A stretch of 64,000 nucleotides of DNA from Pogonophryne albipinna. Lineage: Eukaryota; Chordata; Actinopteri; Perciformes; Artedidraconidae. The notes under the pieces are model-generated. The model worked only from the letters and a program-made list of their open reading frames with translations, ran no database searches and had not been told where the DNA came from. Shown in pieces: positions 1 to 12,000 of the stretch; position 1 is the first letter of the stretch, and the number at the start of each line of letters is the position of its first letter. The position numbers were made by a program, and so were the translations under genes. The stretch spans positions 4,693,804-4,757,803 of the forward strand of contig CM053263.1 in NCBI GenBank assembly GCA_028583405.1. Reading direction: 5' to 3'.

Positions 1-1624
1 TGCATTTGGGTCCTGCTTCCTTCACTCAACCGTAACAGTTTTTCTGTTATGTATTCATGTGGAACCTACTTGCAGCAGGTCACCCTTGAAAAAGAGATCA
101 ATGATCTCAATGGGATTCACCTGCATAAATAAAGGTTTGAAATGAAAGAAGTGTTTGCCAGCAACTACAGTGGCCAGATGTTTGAGGAAATGACTGAGTC
201 TATTTCTAAAATGTAACATTATATAAGAGACGTTCAAAGAAACCAATTGGCTGGGGCTGAGAGGCAAAAACAAAGGAGGAAAATAACGGACCAATCTTTA
301 TGAAAACCTATATAAAACTTCTATGTCAGAAATGCCCCACAGTGCAAACACGACTATTCCCTTAAACAAATTCAAATATAATGTTAAAATTGTAAACTAA
401 ACTCCAAAACTGAAATCCAAACTAATGTAAAACTATGTGCACACAAGTCACATGCATTGATTTCTCCTGGCTGTCAAAGAGGAAGCTGCTCCACGGCTTC
501 TCTTCCAACAAGTCAATGGGCTTCGACCCTCCTTAATGGTGAAGTCTTGGGGTCACTACTTACTGCCATTAGCCCATCTGAGCCTGGGGGGATAAATGGA
601 GTGAGAAACAGCAACATCACAGCTCCATCCACCAGAGAGAAGAGGTTCATATGAGAGGGGAGGTGAGACATTTGCTCATAAACCTTTCATGTAGAGGCAG
701 GGCGGTGTGCAGACCTGAGACTAAGTCATCTGAACTCATTCACAGAGTAAGTATGGCTCTGATTGATGTGACAAAGCCATAATATTGCAGCTAATTAAAA
801 TGAACATGATGATTAGGGACTTAATATTTAATAATAACCACCCTGAATAGACTGTGTGTAAGTTGGTAGACTAAATATGAAAGCATCAAAGCTCTGGATA
901 CGCAGAAAGGTTTAATACATTAGCGGTGCACAGGTATCAACTCTAGTTTTACAAATTCCTTTACACTGTCAACAAGCAACTAGAAAAATCAAGTAAATAG
1001 CGATGAAAAAGTCAGAAGAAGTCTAGTAATGGCTGCTAGAAATTGGAAATTCAAGTGTTCTATCAAACCTTTTTGTGATAAGAAGGTTCAGATATATGCA
1101 TGACTTTATGTAAGACTTTTTAAAGGATTGTAGAGAGTACACGGGTTGGTGGTTTTATGTGGAACACGTAGGCTTGTTTACCTCTTCCAGACAAGTGTGT
1201 GTTTATCTCAAGAGGAGTGAGTCGATAGCAGAAAGGGGCACTTTTCTCTAACCGCTTGGCAACGCTCTACACTTTCTGTCTGCTCCATACGTGACTAGAG
1301 GCCACTGCGCCGTCTTCCTATCTCAAGGATCACATTTCGACTGCACAGCTTTTGTGGCGCTGCAATCTGGCTGTCAGAGCTGGAGGCTGTGCTGGGAAAC
1401 CCTCTGTGGTAGAACTGATTATAACATCTGATCTGCTGTTCTCCAGCACACTGCAGGATCTCAGATGCTGAGTTATTTGTAGAGAAGGCTGTGGTCCTGG
1501 ATCATAGGTCCTGGATGGATATCCTCGTGGATTCATCTTCCTATTATACACACATGCATTTCCAAACATTTGGACTACCTATGTTGCAAATGTATTATCT
1601 TTTCAATTTACACACGGCATCTAT

Positions 1625-1872
1625 TGCACGTCAGTCCGTCCTGGGAGAGGGATCCCTCCTCTGTTGCTCTGTCTGAGGTTTCTCCCATTTTTCCCTTTAA
1701 AACTGTGGGTTTTCTCTGGAAGTTTTTCCTTGTACGATGTGAGGGTCTAAGGACAGAGGGTGTCGTATTGTCATACTGATATTTTGTACAAACTGTGAAG
1801 TCCACTGAGACAAATGTAACATTTGTGATATTGGGCTATATAAATAAACATTGATTGATTGATTGATTGAGA
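1625..1872 (+). repeat. LINE 3' end (L2/CR1-like) with ATTG tail
   Basis: The stretch ends in gggctatataaataaa, a hallmark of L2/CR1-group 3' ends in fish, followed by a short (TTGA)n microsatellite at 1852-1870. The upstream part (CTCCTCTGTTGCTCTGTCTG...GAGGGTCTAAGGACAGAG) resembles a very common teleost interspersed 3'UTR as I remember it. No reverse transcriptase remains, so this is a 5'-truncated copy. The left boundary is approximate. Confidence 0.55.
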
Positions 1873-2212
1873 AGGACTTTACTTGTGTCAGAAATATCCA
1901 GGTTGAAGCTTTAAAATCAAGATATTGAACAATGGAGAGAAGATCTGCAATGCCTGGATATACATGGAAGAAACAATCTTTACTTGCACATACTATGCCA
2001 GTACTATGCAAAATATCCAATATTAAAGCCACATCTGCCTTTTTTTTGTTTATTTCGAGCATATTATTATCCAATTTCTTCAATTTTGTCAACATCATCT
2101 CATCTATGTTCATTATTTTTATGTTGAACCAACCTTTTCGAAGCAGGAAAAGCACAGGTAAAACACATTTTGTTAAAAGAGGCTTGGTTCCATTAAGAGT
2201 CAAGTAAGCCAT

Positions 2213-3027
2213 GACAGTACATGTCATGCTTTTCCGGTTATTACCCGTCCCCTTGTGTGTTATGTAGCTTTTTCTGCATGTAAACGGTCTGCAAAGTCAC
2301 AAACCCTCAAAGTACACCCTGTGGCGAGTAAAACTCTAACACAGAAAATACCTGTCTGTGCTGCCCCAGAACGCCTCGTTGGAGATTTCTCTTTTTCTTC
2401 CTGGGTACAGTGACGTGACCATACCCAAAGGAGGATTGGACCAATCCATGGAGCTCCTCACACACACTAACTCTCTCAGCGGCGAAACTGTGACGCGCTG
2501 GGGGGGGTGCTAGTGGAGCCTCGCAGATGGGGGTGCTTCCCGTGTCCATGGTGCTCAGGCTGAGTTTCGCGATGTCTCGCTGTCTCGCAGACCCCACGCA
2601 GCAACCAGGAAATGATCCCAATAATTCAGCTCACACTGTCCGCTCCTCACAGCAGCGAGTCGCGCAACGTCCCGCCAACACGGCACCCAGACCCCACGCA
2701 GCATTCTCATCTGTTTGTCATTACTGGTGTCATTTTCTGGTTGCTACAAACGCCATTGTAAAACATAATCACTGATGTTCCGCTGTAACGGTGGTGGACT
2801 CATCAGAACAGAGTGGGCGAGCTGACCAATCAGAGCACAGTGGGCTCATAGGGAGGGGGGGGCAGGAGCTCCAACAAGCCGTGTAGGACAGAGAGTGAAT
2901 ACACATACAGAGATGCTGTATGAGAAACCAATGTGGTTTTGGAACATTGAAAAATGTAAATCTATTTTAGTAGACCTCAACGATGGAATTATGATCAGTA
3001 GAAATGGCCATGACATGGGACCTTTAA
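2213..3027. mobile_element. MITE-like repeat of the 'gggacctttaa' family, long copy
   Basis: The right end reads ccatgacatgggaccttta and the left end carries the reverse of its core (catgtcatg), giving a short terminal inverted repeat. Internal sequence such as tgcatgtaaacggtctgcaa and ggaccaat...gaccaatcagagc resembles a widespread teleost repeat as I remember it. It is about 815 bp with no transposase. The same terminal sequence recurs at 4618 and, inverted, at 4843. Confidence 0.5.
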
Positions 3028-3194
3028 GCTACATGAAGTATATACTCATGTTAAATGTCATCAGTTAAACCTGTGCTTTTACTGCTATGATGAATTTTAA
3101 AAAATGACAGTGAAAAAGGTCTTTTGATGAGAACAATTGAAAATGAAACAGCTAAACCAAAAGCTATATACTTGTTTTCCTAGAGATTTACATG

Positions 3195-3412
3195 CATTGT
3201 TAAATACCAATTATGTGCAATATGTGCAATATATATGCCGTTAATAACTGCAATATATACCTGGCTGCTATATCTCAGAACTGTTACAGGATGTGTGTGT
3301 TGTAAATGGTGTGCTTCTTAGATAATATTAAGCTGTCTTTGGCTCTTTTCTTGCTGTAGCAAATGCAAATTTCCCCTCTGTGGGACGAATAAAGATATTC
3401 TGATTCTGATGT
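3195..3412 (+). repeat. LINE 3' end fragment with ATTCTG tail
   Basis: The end reads aaatttcccctctgtggg, then gacgaataaag and the tail gatattctgattctgat, the pattern of Rex/RTE-type teleost LINE 3' ends. A related copy lies at about 58838-59022; the two share atatgc(c)...ttaata, cagaactgttacag and ggctgt/cttttcttcctgtagcaaa. The family assignment is tentative. Confidence 0.5.
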
Positions 3413-4234
3413 TTTTGTCACACTCTGCAATCTTATAGAATAAATGATATGCTCGTGACACAAGCTCACAAAAAGTATCTGCATTCAAGTGCTACAGCAG
3501 AAATGGATTCCCTCATTTGTAACAAAGGAAATTCCATCAGAGAGGAATCCATCTAATACAATAATCCTGAGTTAACGCAGAAAATGAGTAGAGGGATTAT
3601 GCACACAAGTCCGTACTCAGCGCGTGTCGCATTACAAATAAGAGAATTCCATTAATTCACTGTCAGAGGACATATGGTGCGATGGGATATCGAGCATAAC
3701 ATTCCTATGTGATCTGTCACGAAAACAACTGCGTCAAAAGTGGAACACTGCTTTAACAGGTTGTGGAAGACCTCACACAGCTGCAGGATGACAAAAGAGA
3801 AGAATGATGAAAGTAAAATAAAAAGGATGGTGAGAGGAAGAGAAGTTTCCAAGAAGCAGAGACATGAATGCGCAGGAAGGTGTTTGGGGTGCTGGTTTCA
3901 CTGACAACAGGTCCCCGGTGCTTCTGAATGGGCGGGGATGAGTGACAGTGAGCAGATGGATTTTGATAAAGCTGCTCTGATTATCTGAAGCTTCAGAAAG
4001 CGCTGTAGAGTCTCCGTCTCCTCCGCTGAGAGACTGCAGCAGACAGCCACAGCACAGGACAGGTGAGATCAGACACACTGCAAGAAGAAATCTCCACAAA
4101 TCCTTCAGACAAACTTTCTGACTAGTTCTGCTGAGGTAAGTTCAACATGCAGCACTTTTGGGAAACTTTTCAATATACCTCGATGGCCTCTTGTTTCAAT
4201 ACTGTGTGTGCATTGGTGTAAAATAACTAAGTAC

Positions 4235-4618
4235 ATCACCTATTGTGCAAAATGCACTTTTTGATGTCTTTTATGCCTAAATACGTGTCCCCCGGTGTGT
4301 AGAGTAGAGTCTCACAAAGTGTCAGAAAATACAACCCTCTCATTTACTCCTTACCCACATCTCTAAAAACGGGGGTACAACGGAGCTGATCCAGATTTTA
4401 TGTGGGGGGAAAGGGGGTGTGGCCAGCAGCAGCTCGGTTACATTTAAAAGGGCCAGACCCAGAATCAGCACTTCTCTAACAGGGCTGAAATAGAGGGGTA
4501 TGAGGCATGGCTAGAATGGGGGATCTGTTTGGTATTTTGAGCAAAACACTTGTGACATGTTATCTATAGATATGGCCCTATAATATATATCTAATATAGT
4601 ATAATATGGGACCTTTAA
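4235..4618 (-). mobile_element. MITE-like repeat, 'gggacctttaa' family, inverted partner 1
   Basis: It ends in ataatatgggacctttaa. The reverse complement matches the copy at 4843-5115 over agggccata-ctata, tcaaaatacca, agccatgcctcat, tttccagccctg and gctgattctg. The left boundary is uncertain. There is no coding capacity. Confidence 0.55.
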
Positions 4619-4792
4619 GTACAATTCTGAGGTACTTTACATGAGTATTTCCATTGTAAGATACTTTGTACTTCTTATCCACTACAATTCAGAGGTAAAC
4701 ATTTTTACTTTTAGTCCACGACATTTATGTAGAACTATAAGTTACTTTGCAGATGTGGATCCATTGCTGAAAACTCCAGGGTATAAAAGCCA
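4619..4792 (+). repeat. Fragment of the 'TACTT/AAGTA' fish repeat
   Basis: The sequence has gaggtactttac, gtacttcttatccactacaattcagagg and ttactttgcaga, the same wording as the longer copies at 6493, 25744, 41104 and 52580. It sits exactly between the two inverted 'gggacctttaa' copies. Confidence 0.6.
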
Positions 4793-4842
4793 GGAGGGGG
4801 CCAAACCCTTATGACCACATTGGCAACAGTCTTCATTTTTCT

Positions 4843-5115
4843 TAAAGTGGACCTGTCATGCTATATTTGAACAATATATTGTAGGGCCATACCTATAGAA
4901 AGTATATAAATATAGTTTTTTTTTCAAAATACCAAAACCTGCATTTTAGCCATGCCTCATTTAGCTCTATTTGCTCTTTCCAGCCCTGTTTTTGCAGGGG
5001 CTGATTCTGTGAGTAGCTTTAATGCAAATGAGCTGCAGCTGACCATGCCCCCCTGCAGGAGAGGGGAGCATGCTTTGATCAGCTGCTGGGTTCTCTGAAG
5101 AGGGGGAGGAAAAGA
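4843..5115 (+). mobile_element. MITE-like repeat, 'gggacctttaa' family, inverted partner 2
   Basis: It begins taaagtggacctgtcatg and runs through agccatgcctcattta, ccagccctgtttttgcaggg and atgcaaatgagctgcagctg. It is the reverse-orientation relative of 4235-4618. The right end is approximate. Confidence 0.55.
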
Positions 5116-6492
5116 GATCTCCGTCCTCCGTGTTTTATTCTTATAAAATATAAAATCCTATTTATATATGCTTCTTTGCCAGGAATTTCATTGGAAAACA
5201 CTCATCATCCTGACAAGAGACCACTGTGTCTTCTTTGTTTTCCTCTCATTAAAATGAATCATCTTGACCTTGCAGCAAAAAAGAGCCATCTGGTCATAAT
5301 GTTGACATTTAAGATATGTTGATTTGCATTCTTCTTACACAATGAAACCTCGGCCATGAGGGTTATTTAAAGACTAAATCACGGATCAGTCGACTTGTTG
5401 AGATTTTTTGCAGTGTAATGCACCAACTCTTCCTTTCCCTCTCATCCCTCTTCCCGGTGTTCGTTCATCATCAAATGCTCCTCAGTGAGGCAGAGACAGA
5501 CTGACTCACAGCCATGTCCAATTAGCCCGACATGTGTCTGGACACAAAGCACAAATCCAGGATTGTTGGCCCCTGCTGCGTCACAGATCTGCTCTCATGT
5601 AGCTGGCTTAGCCTGAGTCGACCCCTCAAACTTTCTATAGGATGAAGACTCTGCCTCCCCCCCCCCTCTCAGGCTCTTTCTCACCTTTCCTTCTGGTCTG
5701 TCTCTCTGCAACACCACAGTGCTGCAGCCTGTCAGACATTCTGCATTTCTGTCATTTTCAGCAATGATATAGAAATGTTTTAATGTAATCTCTGACTTTT
5801 TGATTTGAGTCTCTTTGGCTCTCCAGCACTTAATGTGTTTTGTTCTCATTTGGCCAGGTAACAGCGCTCAGAGAGCTGCGAACAAACACAACACCCACAC
5901 TGCTCAATTACGTCAGTGGAGCAATTTTCTACCAAAATACACTTTGCAATAAACCAGCTAACCTTCCACACAAACTCCACACTGTATAAGCTCAACTCTC
6001 CTCTTCCCTGCAGCCAATCACAGCAGAGCATTGAACACATACACAAAAGCATCTACAGTAGCCTCCCTGCACTGCTGTCGAAAAGGGGGGTTAATAGGGA
6101 AGGAGTGGGGTGTCACTAGCAAGGCAGTTCCCATGGCAACATACAGGTGACTCACCAGCCGGTGATGCAGTTGCCGTGACAACCTGCAGTGTGTAGCATC
6201 GCTATGGGAGCTGAGTGAGAGGGAAGAGTGCATTGTGGGTGTTTGTTGTCGTGGGAGTGGAAGCAGACCGAAGCGCTTTCAGGACGCAGAAACAGAATCG
6301 ATCCAAAGGTCCGAGCCTTTGGTCCGAGTGGACTCCAGAGGGAGAGAACTGAATGAAAATGGAGGGCTTGATATTTACTCTGCTGCAAACTCTTATTTGG
6401 ACTGGATTTAAAGTCCAGAATTCTGGGTAATAAAACATTTCATCTTGTTCTCTGCAGCTAAAATCATCTTTGTGAATGAATTTACAAAATAC

Positions 6493-7002
6493 CAGAGGTG
6501 GGAGAAGTATACTCAGATATTTTACTTGAGTACAAGTAGAAGTACCGATGTGTAGAAATACTTTGTTCGAATGAAAAGTCCTGCAATCAAAATGTTACTC
6601 AAGTAAAAGTAATTTAAATAAAGCATCAAAATATACTTAAAGTACAAACAGTTAAATAAAGCAGATTCGCCCATTTCGGCATAATATATAACATGTTATG
6701 ATTATGTTATTGATCATTAAAGTGTTCTCAAAGCTGGTAAAGGTGCAGCTAGTTTGAATGACTTTGTAGACTGCAGGGTAGCTTGTGCATTTACTCCAGG
6801 TGGAACTAAAGTCTGATTTAAGAGTTGATTATATTTCACATCATTCATCCAAATCTGTAAAGTAACTAAAGGTATTAAATAAATGTAGTGGAGTAAAAGT
6901 ACACCATTTAGCTCTGAATTGTAGTGGAGTAGAAGAATGAAGTAGCAAAAATAAAAGTAAGTAAAGTACAAGTATCTCAAATGTACTTACAATACACCAC
7001 TG
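6493..7002 (-). mobile_element. hAT-like MITE of the 'AAGTA/TACTT' family, complete copy
   Basis: The ends are cagaggtgggagaagta and, on the other strand, cagtggtgtattgtaagta, an imperfect terminal inverted repeat starting CAG as in hAT elements. The 510-bp body is rich in agtac/gtact words and includes caaagctggtaaaggtgcag, shared with the copies at 41104 and 52580. No clear 8-bp target duplication is visible. Confidence 0.6.
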
Positions 7003-8931
7003 CAAACTAAGGAGTGCTTTGTGTTAAAGTAGAAAATAATGAAAGCATCATGATTACATATTTTTGTGGATGAAATGTTTATGTGAAATATGAGGTGTTC
7101 CTCATGGGGGTGAGCTCAAATTAGCCTCCCCTCAGCTTTACACAGTGTTTCTTCTTTCAGCTCAGTGCTTCATTTGAACAATTATTGTCAGGCAGCTATT
7201 TTGAGCGCACACACAAATACTGATGAACATGCAGTATGCTTCCTGCTCTGCACCACACTAAAGACTGTTTGACAAGCTACAGTGTTCCATGATTGGCTAT
7301 TGAAGATGATGGAGCATTGAGACCAGAATGCATTGCATAACAAAACACAAACTTGCCATATAAATAAATAATACGAGAAGTTTTAGTAAATCAAACAAAT
7401 GTTTCTGTCAAATGCTATTGCACTTTTTTTGTGGAGTTCAGTTCAACAATGCCCCCTGGGTAGAATCTGTTTTCAAACCAGGTAGTGCGGGTCTTAAAGA
7501 AACGGTAAGTTGCATCCTTCAGACGCTGCTCTGCTGAGGCAGCGTGATCTAAAGATGAGGGCAGGGGAGGTCCAATTATTTTATGTGCTATGTTTATAAT
7601 CCTCTTGAGAGCTCTTCTGCTGTACAGTTGGTTACCATACTGTAATACAGTGTGTCAGTAAACTGTAGATCAGAGGTATAAGGGCAGCAGCAGCTTCACA
7701 GACACGTTGGTTTTCATAAGTGTCCTCAGGAGGTCGTTGATAATGTGTCAATGTTATGATTATAGCTTGTTGTGCTGATTTAAAAAAGGGGGAAATCGAT
7801 TCATTTGTCTGTCTAACCGGGGAACACAACTGATTTAGTTCTGCATTTGTAAAAAAAAGTGTTAGGCTAACAGTGGACAATTAAAAAAAGGGATAAAATC
7901 GATGCGGCAGAACCAAAGATATCGTCTTTTTCACTCCGAGGTGATTTCTCAGTCTTCATGCAGCAGGAGCAGGATTAACATTGGATCTGTGCATGCATTC
8001 TTTTTAAATCACACTCTCTGCTATAGGCATAGATTCAACAATGTATCCCACACAGCGTCGCTCTGACTCTCACCCACATTTCCCACACCTGTTTATTTCT
8101 AAGAAACGTGTGTTAATGTTGAATAAACAATACTTGGCATTTAGGTGGTTCACGTCTTCCACTCAAGTTGTGATCATCACAACAGCGGGATGTTCATATG
8201 GATTCCTTCTTGTGAACAAAGTAAAGATGATCCAATATGGAAGCCACCATATGCTCCACTGTCAGATTTTAAGCTAATTAAGGATCAAGAACAAAGTGTG
8301 TACAAAGATTCACAACATGTAAATACTGTAAAGGAAAGAAGGGAGCAATTATCGAGAGCCTGAGGGACATTTGGGAGGAGTAATAGAGAATGTATTACAT
8401 TTTTTACTCCAGATCCTTATTATGAAACGGAAAATCTAAAACAGATTTTGTGAGGAACAAATGTATTATTTGTATTAATGTATTTTCAATTAATAGTATT
8501 TCATCTCCTTTGACAAACAAGTTTAGAGAAAACATGGAGGGGTGGGGGAGCAGAGGGGAGATAACAAGTCAGGATATGTCCTCACAACATCTTAAGGTGT
8601 GAGTCCGTTTTCAAAAATTAAAAAGCGAGACTTTGGTGTGTCGGGCCTGATTCAGTATATTTCCACTACGATAAAACGCAGCGTCAAGTCAAGGTTGTGT
8701 ATATATGTCAAGAAAAAAGTACAAGAGCAGTTTGACAGATTAAGAACATATCTTTCCTTTCATGTTCTTTAAAATAAAACATTACAGAGTGACCGGGTAA
8801 AACATTATGGTTTAGCCTTTTGAACAAACATTTTAAAAAGGTAATACAACTTGAACCTCCCTGTATCATTTGCATACAGCATACAATGCACATTTTCCTG
8901 TAAGAAAGTGAAGTTTCCTGAGTTCCCTTAC

Positions 8932-9088
8932 CATCGCGTGGACAGGCGTTGAGCCGGGGGCTGATATCGAGGGAGCAGGGTTTGCGTGTGACGGCTGTGG
9001 TCACAGACTCGTACGGGTTGTCCTCGTCCTCTGGTAGGAAAACGTCCAGAGATGGAGAGGCGACAAGCTCCGCTGAATGCTTCGAATC
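8932..9088 (-). CDS. anks1b: anks1b exon J: linker exon
   Basis: This is a 157-bp exon with acceptor cccttctcccag and donor gtaagg, phase 0 in and one base left over. It encodes SKHSAELVASPSLDVFLPED and then TTAVTRKPCSLDISPRLNAC. The pattern ASLD-F...E-EN...TAVT-KPCSL-I follows the CNGCRNLGF segment in ANKS1B, so exon J joins directly to exon I despite the 16-kb intron. It is Ser/Pro-rich and probably disordered, lying before the SAM domains, which must be encoded beyond position 1. No further coding exon was recognised between 1 and 8931. Confidence 0.92.
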
Positions 9089-12000
9089 CTGGGAGAAGGG
9101 CAGAGAGAACAACAGAGAGATATGAGGGCAATTTGTTATACATACCACATTATCCAGTTACAGAGTGTGCATAATGTGATGGGAAAAGGGGATTCCAACC
9201 ATGACTCCAACATTTATTAAGCTAACAAAACACTAATAACACTTATTAACTATGTACTGGCCTATTATCCTGTCAAACAAAGCCATACATGATGAATAAT
9301 GTTGATAAATAGTGTTTGGAAAGCACACTAAAGGGCCCTCTCACTGAGTGCAGATGAGTCATGAGAAAGTCATTTTGATTTTATGATGAAAAGAAAAAGA
9401 AAGATGTTCAAAGTGGATTTTCAAATGTGTGGTGAACAGTGTCAATTTTGTTGTTCATGTTGGCCTGAAGTGCATCATTAGAAACAAACCAAACACATCA
9501 GCGCAGTAATCTCTCAGTTCAGCTCGAGGCTATCATTCAAGTTCAACCACGTTCACACTGCTGGATTATCATGAAAGATTCAGGCCACCGTTCAAAGCAA
9601 ACACTGAGAGAAAAGGTTTACAAAGTTTGAATAATTCTTCTTTTCAGTCCTGGAGAGTTTATGATCCCTTCAGGATGTTTGTCTCCGTCACTCTGATCAA
9701 TGATGCTTTGCTGGACCTTTTATAAAAGTCAAAGTCAGGACGTTTGTTAGTTAGTTTTCTGTTAGGGGTAAAACAGCAAATGGTTTTTTAATGTGACAAC
9801 TTAATTAGAAATTGTCTACACTGCAAATATGTCTTAAAATCTTGAATTTGAAATGTAAAATAAAATATAAGATTATTATTAGATTGTTAGGTTTCAATTA
9901 TTAACTCCCTGACTCATGAATTAGGTAGCTGTTGTTAAATATATCCTTGTGTGCCTTCAGGGTCTCATCACATGGTGGTATTAATACATTGAAAAAACCA
10001 TCAAAACAACTGATAACAGTACGCGACATTATTACAAACACAATAACAACAGAGTTACAAGGCCGTGAAAGAGTATCTATTTTTGTCCCAAATTGCAACG
10101 CATTCTACTTGTTTGTAAGAATAAAGGAATATGATCTATATGGCAATTACATATTCTGAGTTCAATAGCAACACGTAAACGTCATGTTAAATATGATCTC
10201 AGCTGAAATGAAAACATCCTCATTAGTTCAGCAGAGAAGTGTATCTATCCTGCTGTTTTGAAACAATGTCTAAAAGAAACACTGGTAGTTCTTTGAGTAT
10301 TTATGTGTCTTAAAATCTCCTAAGAGGTCTAACTGCAGGTCCAAGCTCCTCCTGTATACTACCATTTGCATACAAAATGATAGCATCAAAGATTTTAGCC
10401 TAAAGCAACTCGCAGCATTTTGAGAGCAGCTCATATTTGAGAGGTGATTAACTCAGAGTTAGGAAATGTGTTTTGTCACCTTTATATAACAGTGTCCTCT
10501 TTGGGTATTCAAGGAGAGTTTCAGACCATATTTTGTTGCAGCATTGGTGAAAAGGTTAGGCCCCAAAGGGCTCAGAGAGAGAAATGAGGAGCAAAAGGTC
10601 CCTTATCTGTGAGGCAGATGTGTTCCCAGAAAGAATGAAAAACAAGAGTGAGCGATGTGAAGCAGGGAAAAGGTTACAGGGCGAGCGTCATTTCAGCCAC
10701 AGAGACAAAACATTTGGTTCCAGCGATGTCTGCCTCTTCCCCATAAATCAACACTCCATCATCATTTCTGTCTGTGGCCCCCTGCCCCCGGTTATACCCT
10801 TCCTAATGGGATCAGTGGTAAACTTGTCACCATGGCGATAAGTTGTAATTTGTGGCTACAACTGCACACTCTCTCCCCTCTGACTTGTGTTGCTTCTACC
10901 CTCTGCTTTCCTCATTTAACGGCCATTATTCCTCCTTTCATGGTCTGATACTACATTACCCAGACTGCAACAGGTCATCAATCACATACTGGGCAACCTC
11001 AAAGTGGATTCATCATTCCCGCTGACAGAGCAATCAGTCCCTTGATGATTTCTCTCCATCGCGCTCTCTGCACTCAGTCTGAGACTTCTTTCACACCGCA
11101 CTTTATTAAAAAGCCTACAAACTGCGACCCCCCTTCCCCCCCTCCCTTTCTCCATCAGCACTCAATTAGACTGCCATTACCAGCTAATGGAGACCGGGCC
11201 TGTCTTTATGCCTCCACTCAGCATGGGGTCCTGTCTCGGCTGATTGGATGTGACACGATGATTAGCTGCAGACTTCCGATGGAGCTGCTGCTAAATACAA
11301 ACTCTGGATTCATTGTGAAGCTCAGATTAAAGGTGCGATTCATCGTATTCAAATTCATTCTAGCCACGTTTTGATTTAAAAAGCAGGAGGCAGCCTCAAC
11401 ACTAACATGTAAACTGCTTCTGACTGTGTTCACATGCACTCAGGAAGTCTAAGTACACGTGGCTTTCGGCAGTATCCTGATTTGTTCATTTAAAGCAGAA
11501 ATTGGGTTTGTGTAATTGATTAGAGAAACCTGACTTCCCCAGTTAGATTTATCCTGGATAAAGACATTTATACTGTACATGTGACTGCATTTATAATCAG
11601 CTTTACCCACTTGAGCATGATGCAAGATGGAAGCATCACGTTGATCACTGTTTGCCAGCAAATAACATCTTCTCTACTTCTGTCTGTCTTTAGGCCTCAA
11701 CTTCAAGCATACATTTAATGAAATGCATATTTGTTTTGAATGCTGATAAATGAAAATTGTTGTGTCTCCTTACGTTTACATTTTTTAAATATTAGGACGA
11801 GACCGTTAACTTTCACTAACAATAAAAAAGGGTTTAAATGCAAACATATCAAATAAATCTCTCTCGAGGTTGTGAGCAGATATTGTAGAAATAACAGTAG
11901 AAGTAAGCATTAATAACCATCATGCTTTAACTTGGCAGATACAATCATAGTTTTGAGACAATATTGGCAAACAACTGTGATCCCTGCGGCATTAAGACTC

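Larger units (their letters stand above)
1..8931. other. Intron of anks1b downstream of exon J (incomplete)
   Basis: Transcribed in the minus direction as intron. It holds a LINE 3' end near 1.6-1.87 kb, MITE-like repeats at 2.2-3.0, 4.2-5.1 and 6.5-7.0 kb, and a LINE-type 3' end near 3.2-3.4 kb. The remaining single-copy sequence shows no exon I can support. Confidence 0.7.

Noticed and set aside
3901..4140. Possible plus-strand 5' exon: purine-rich leader followed by acaggtgagat
   Set aside because: Only a donor-like GTGAGA is seen; there is no start codon, open frame or promoter evidence, and no second exon.
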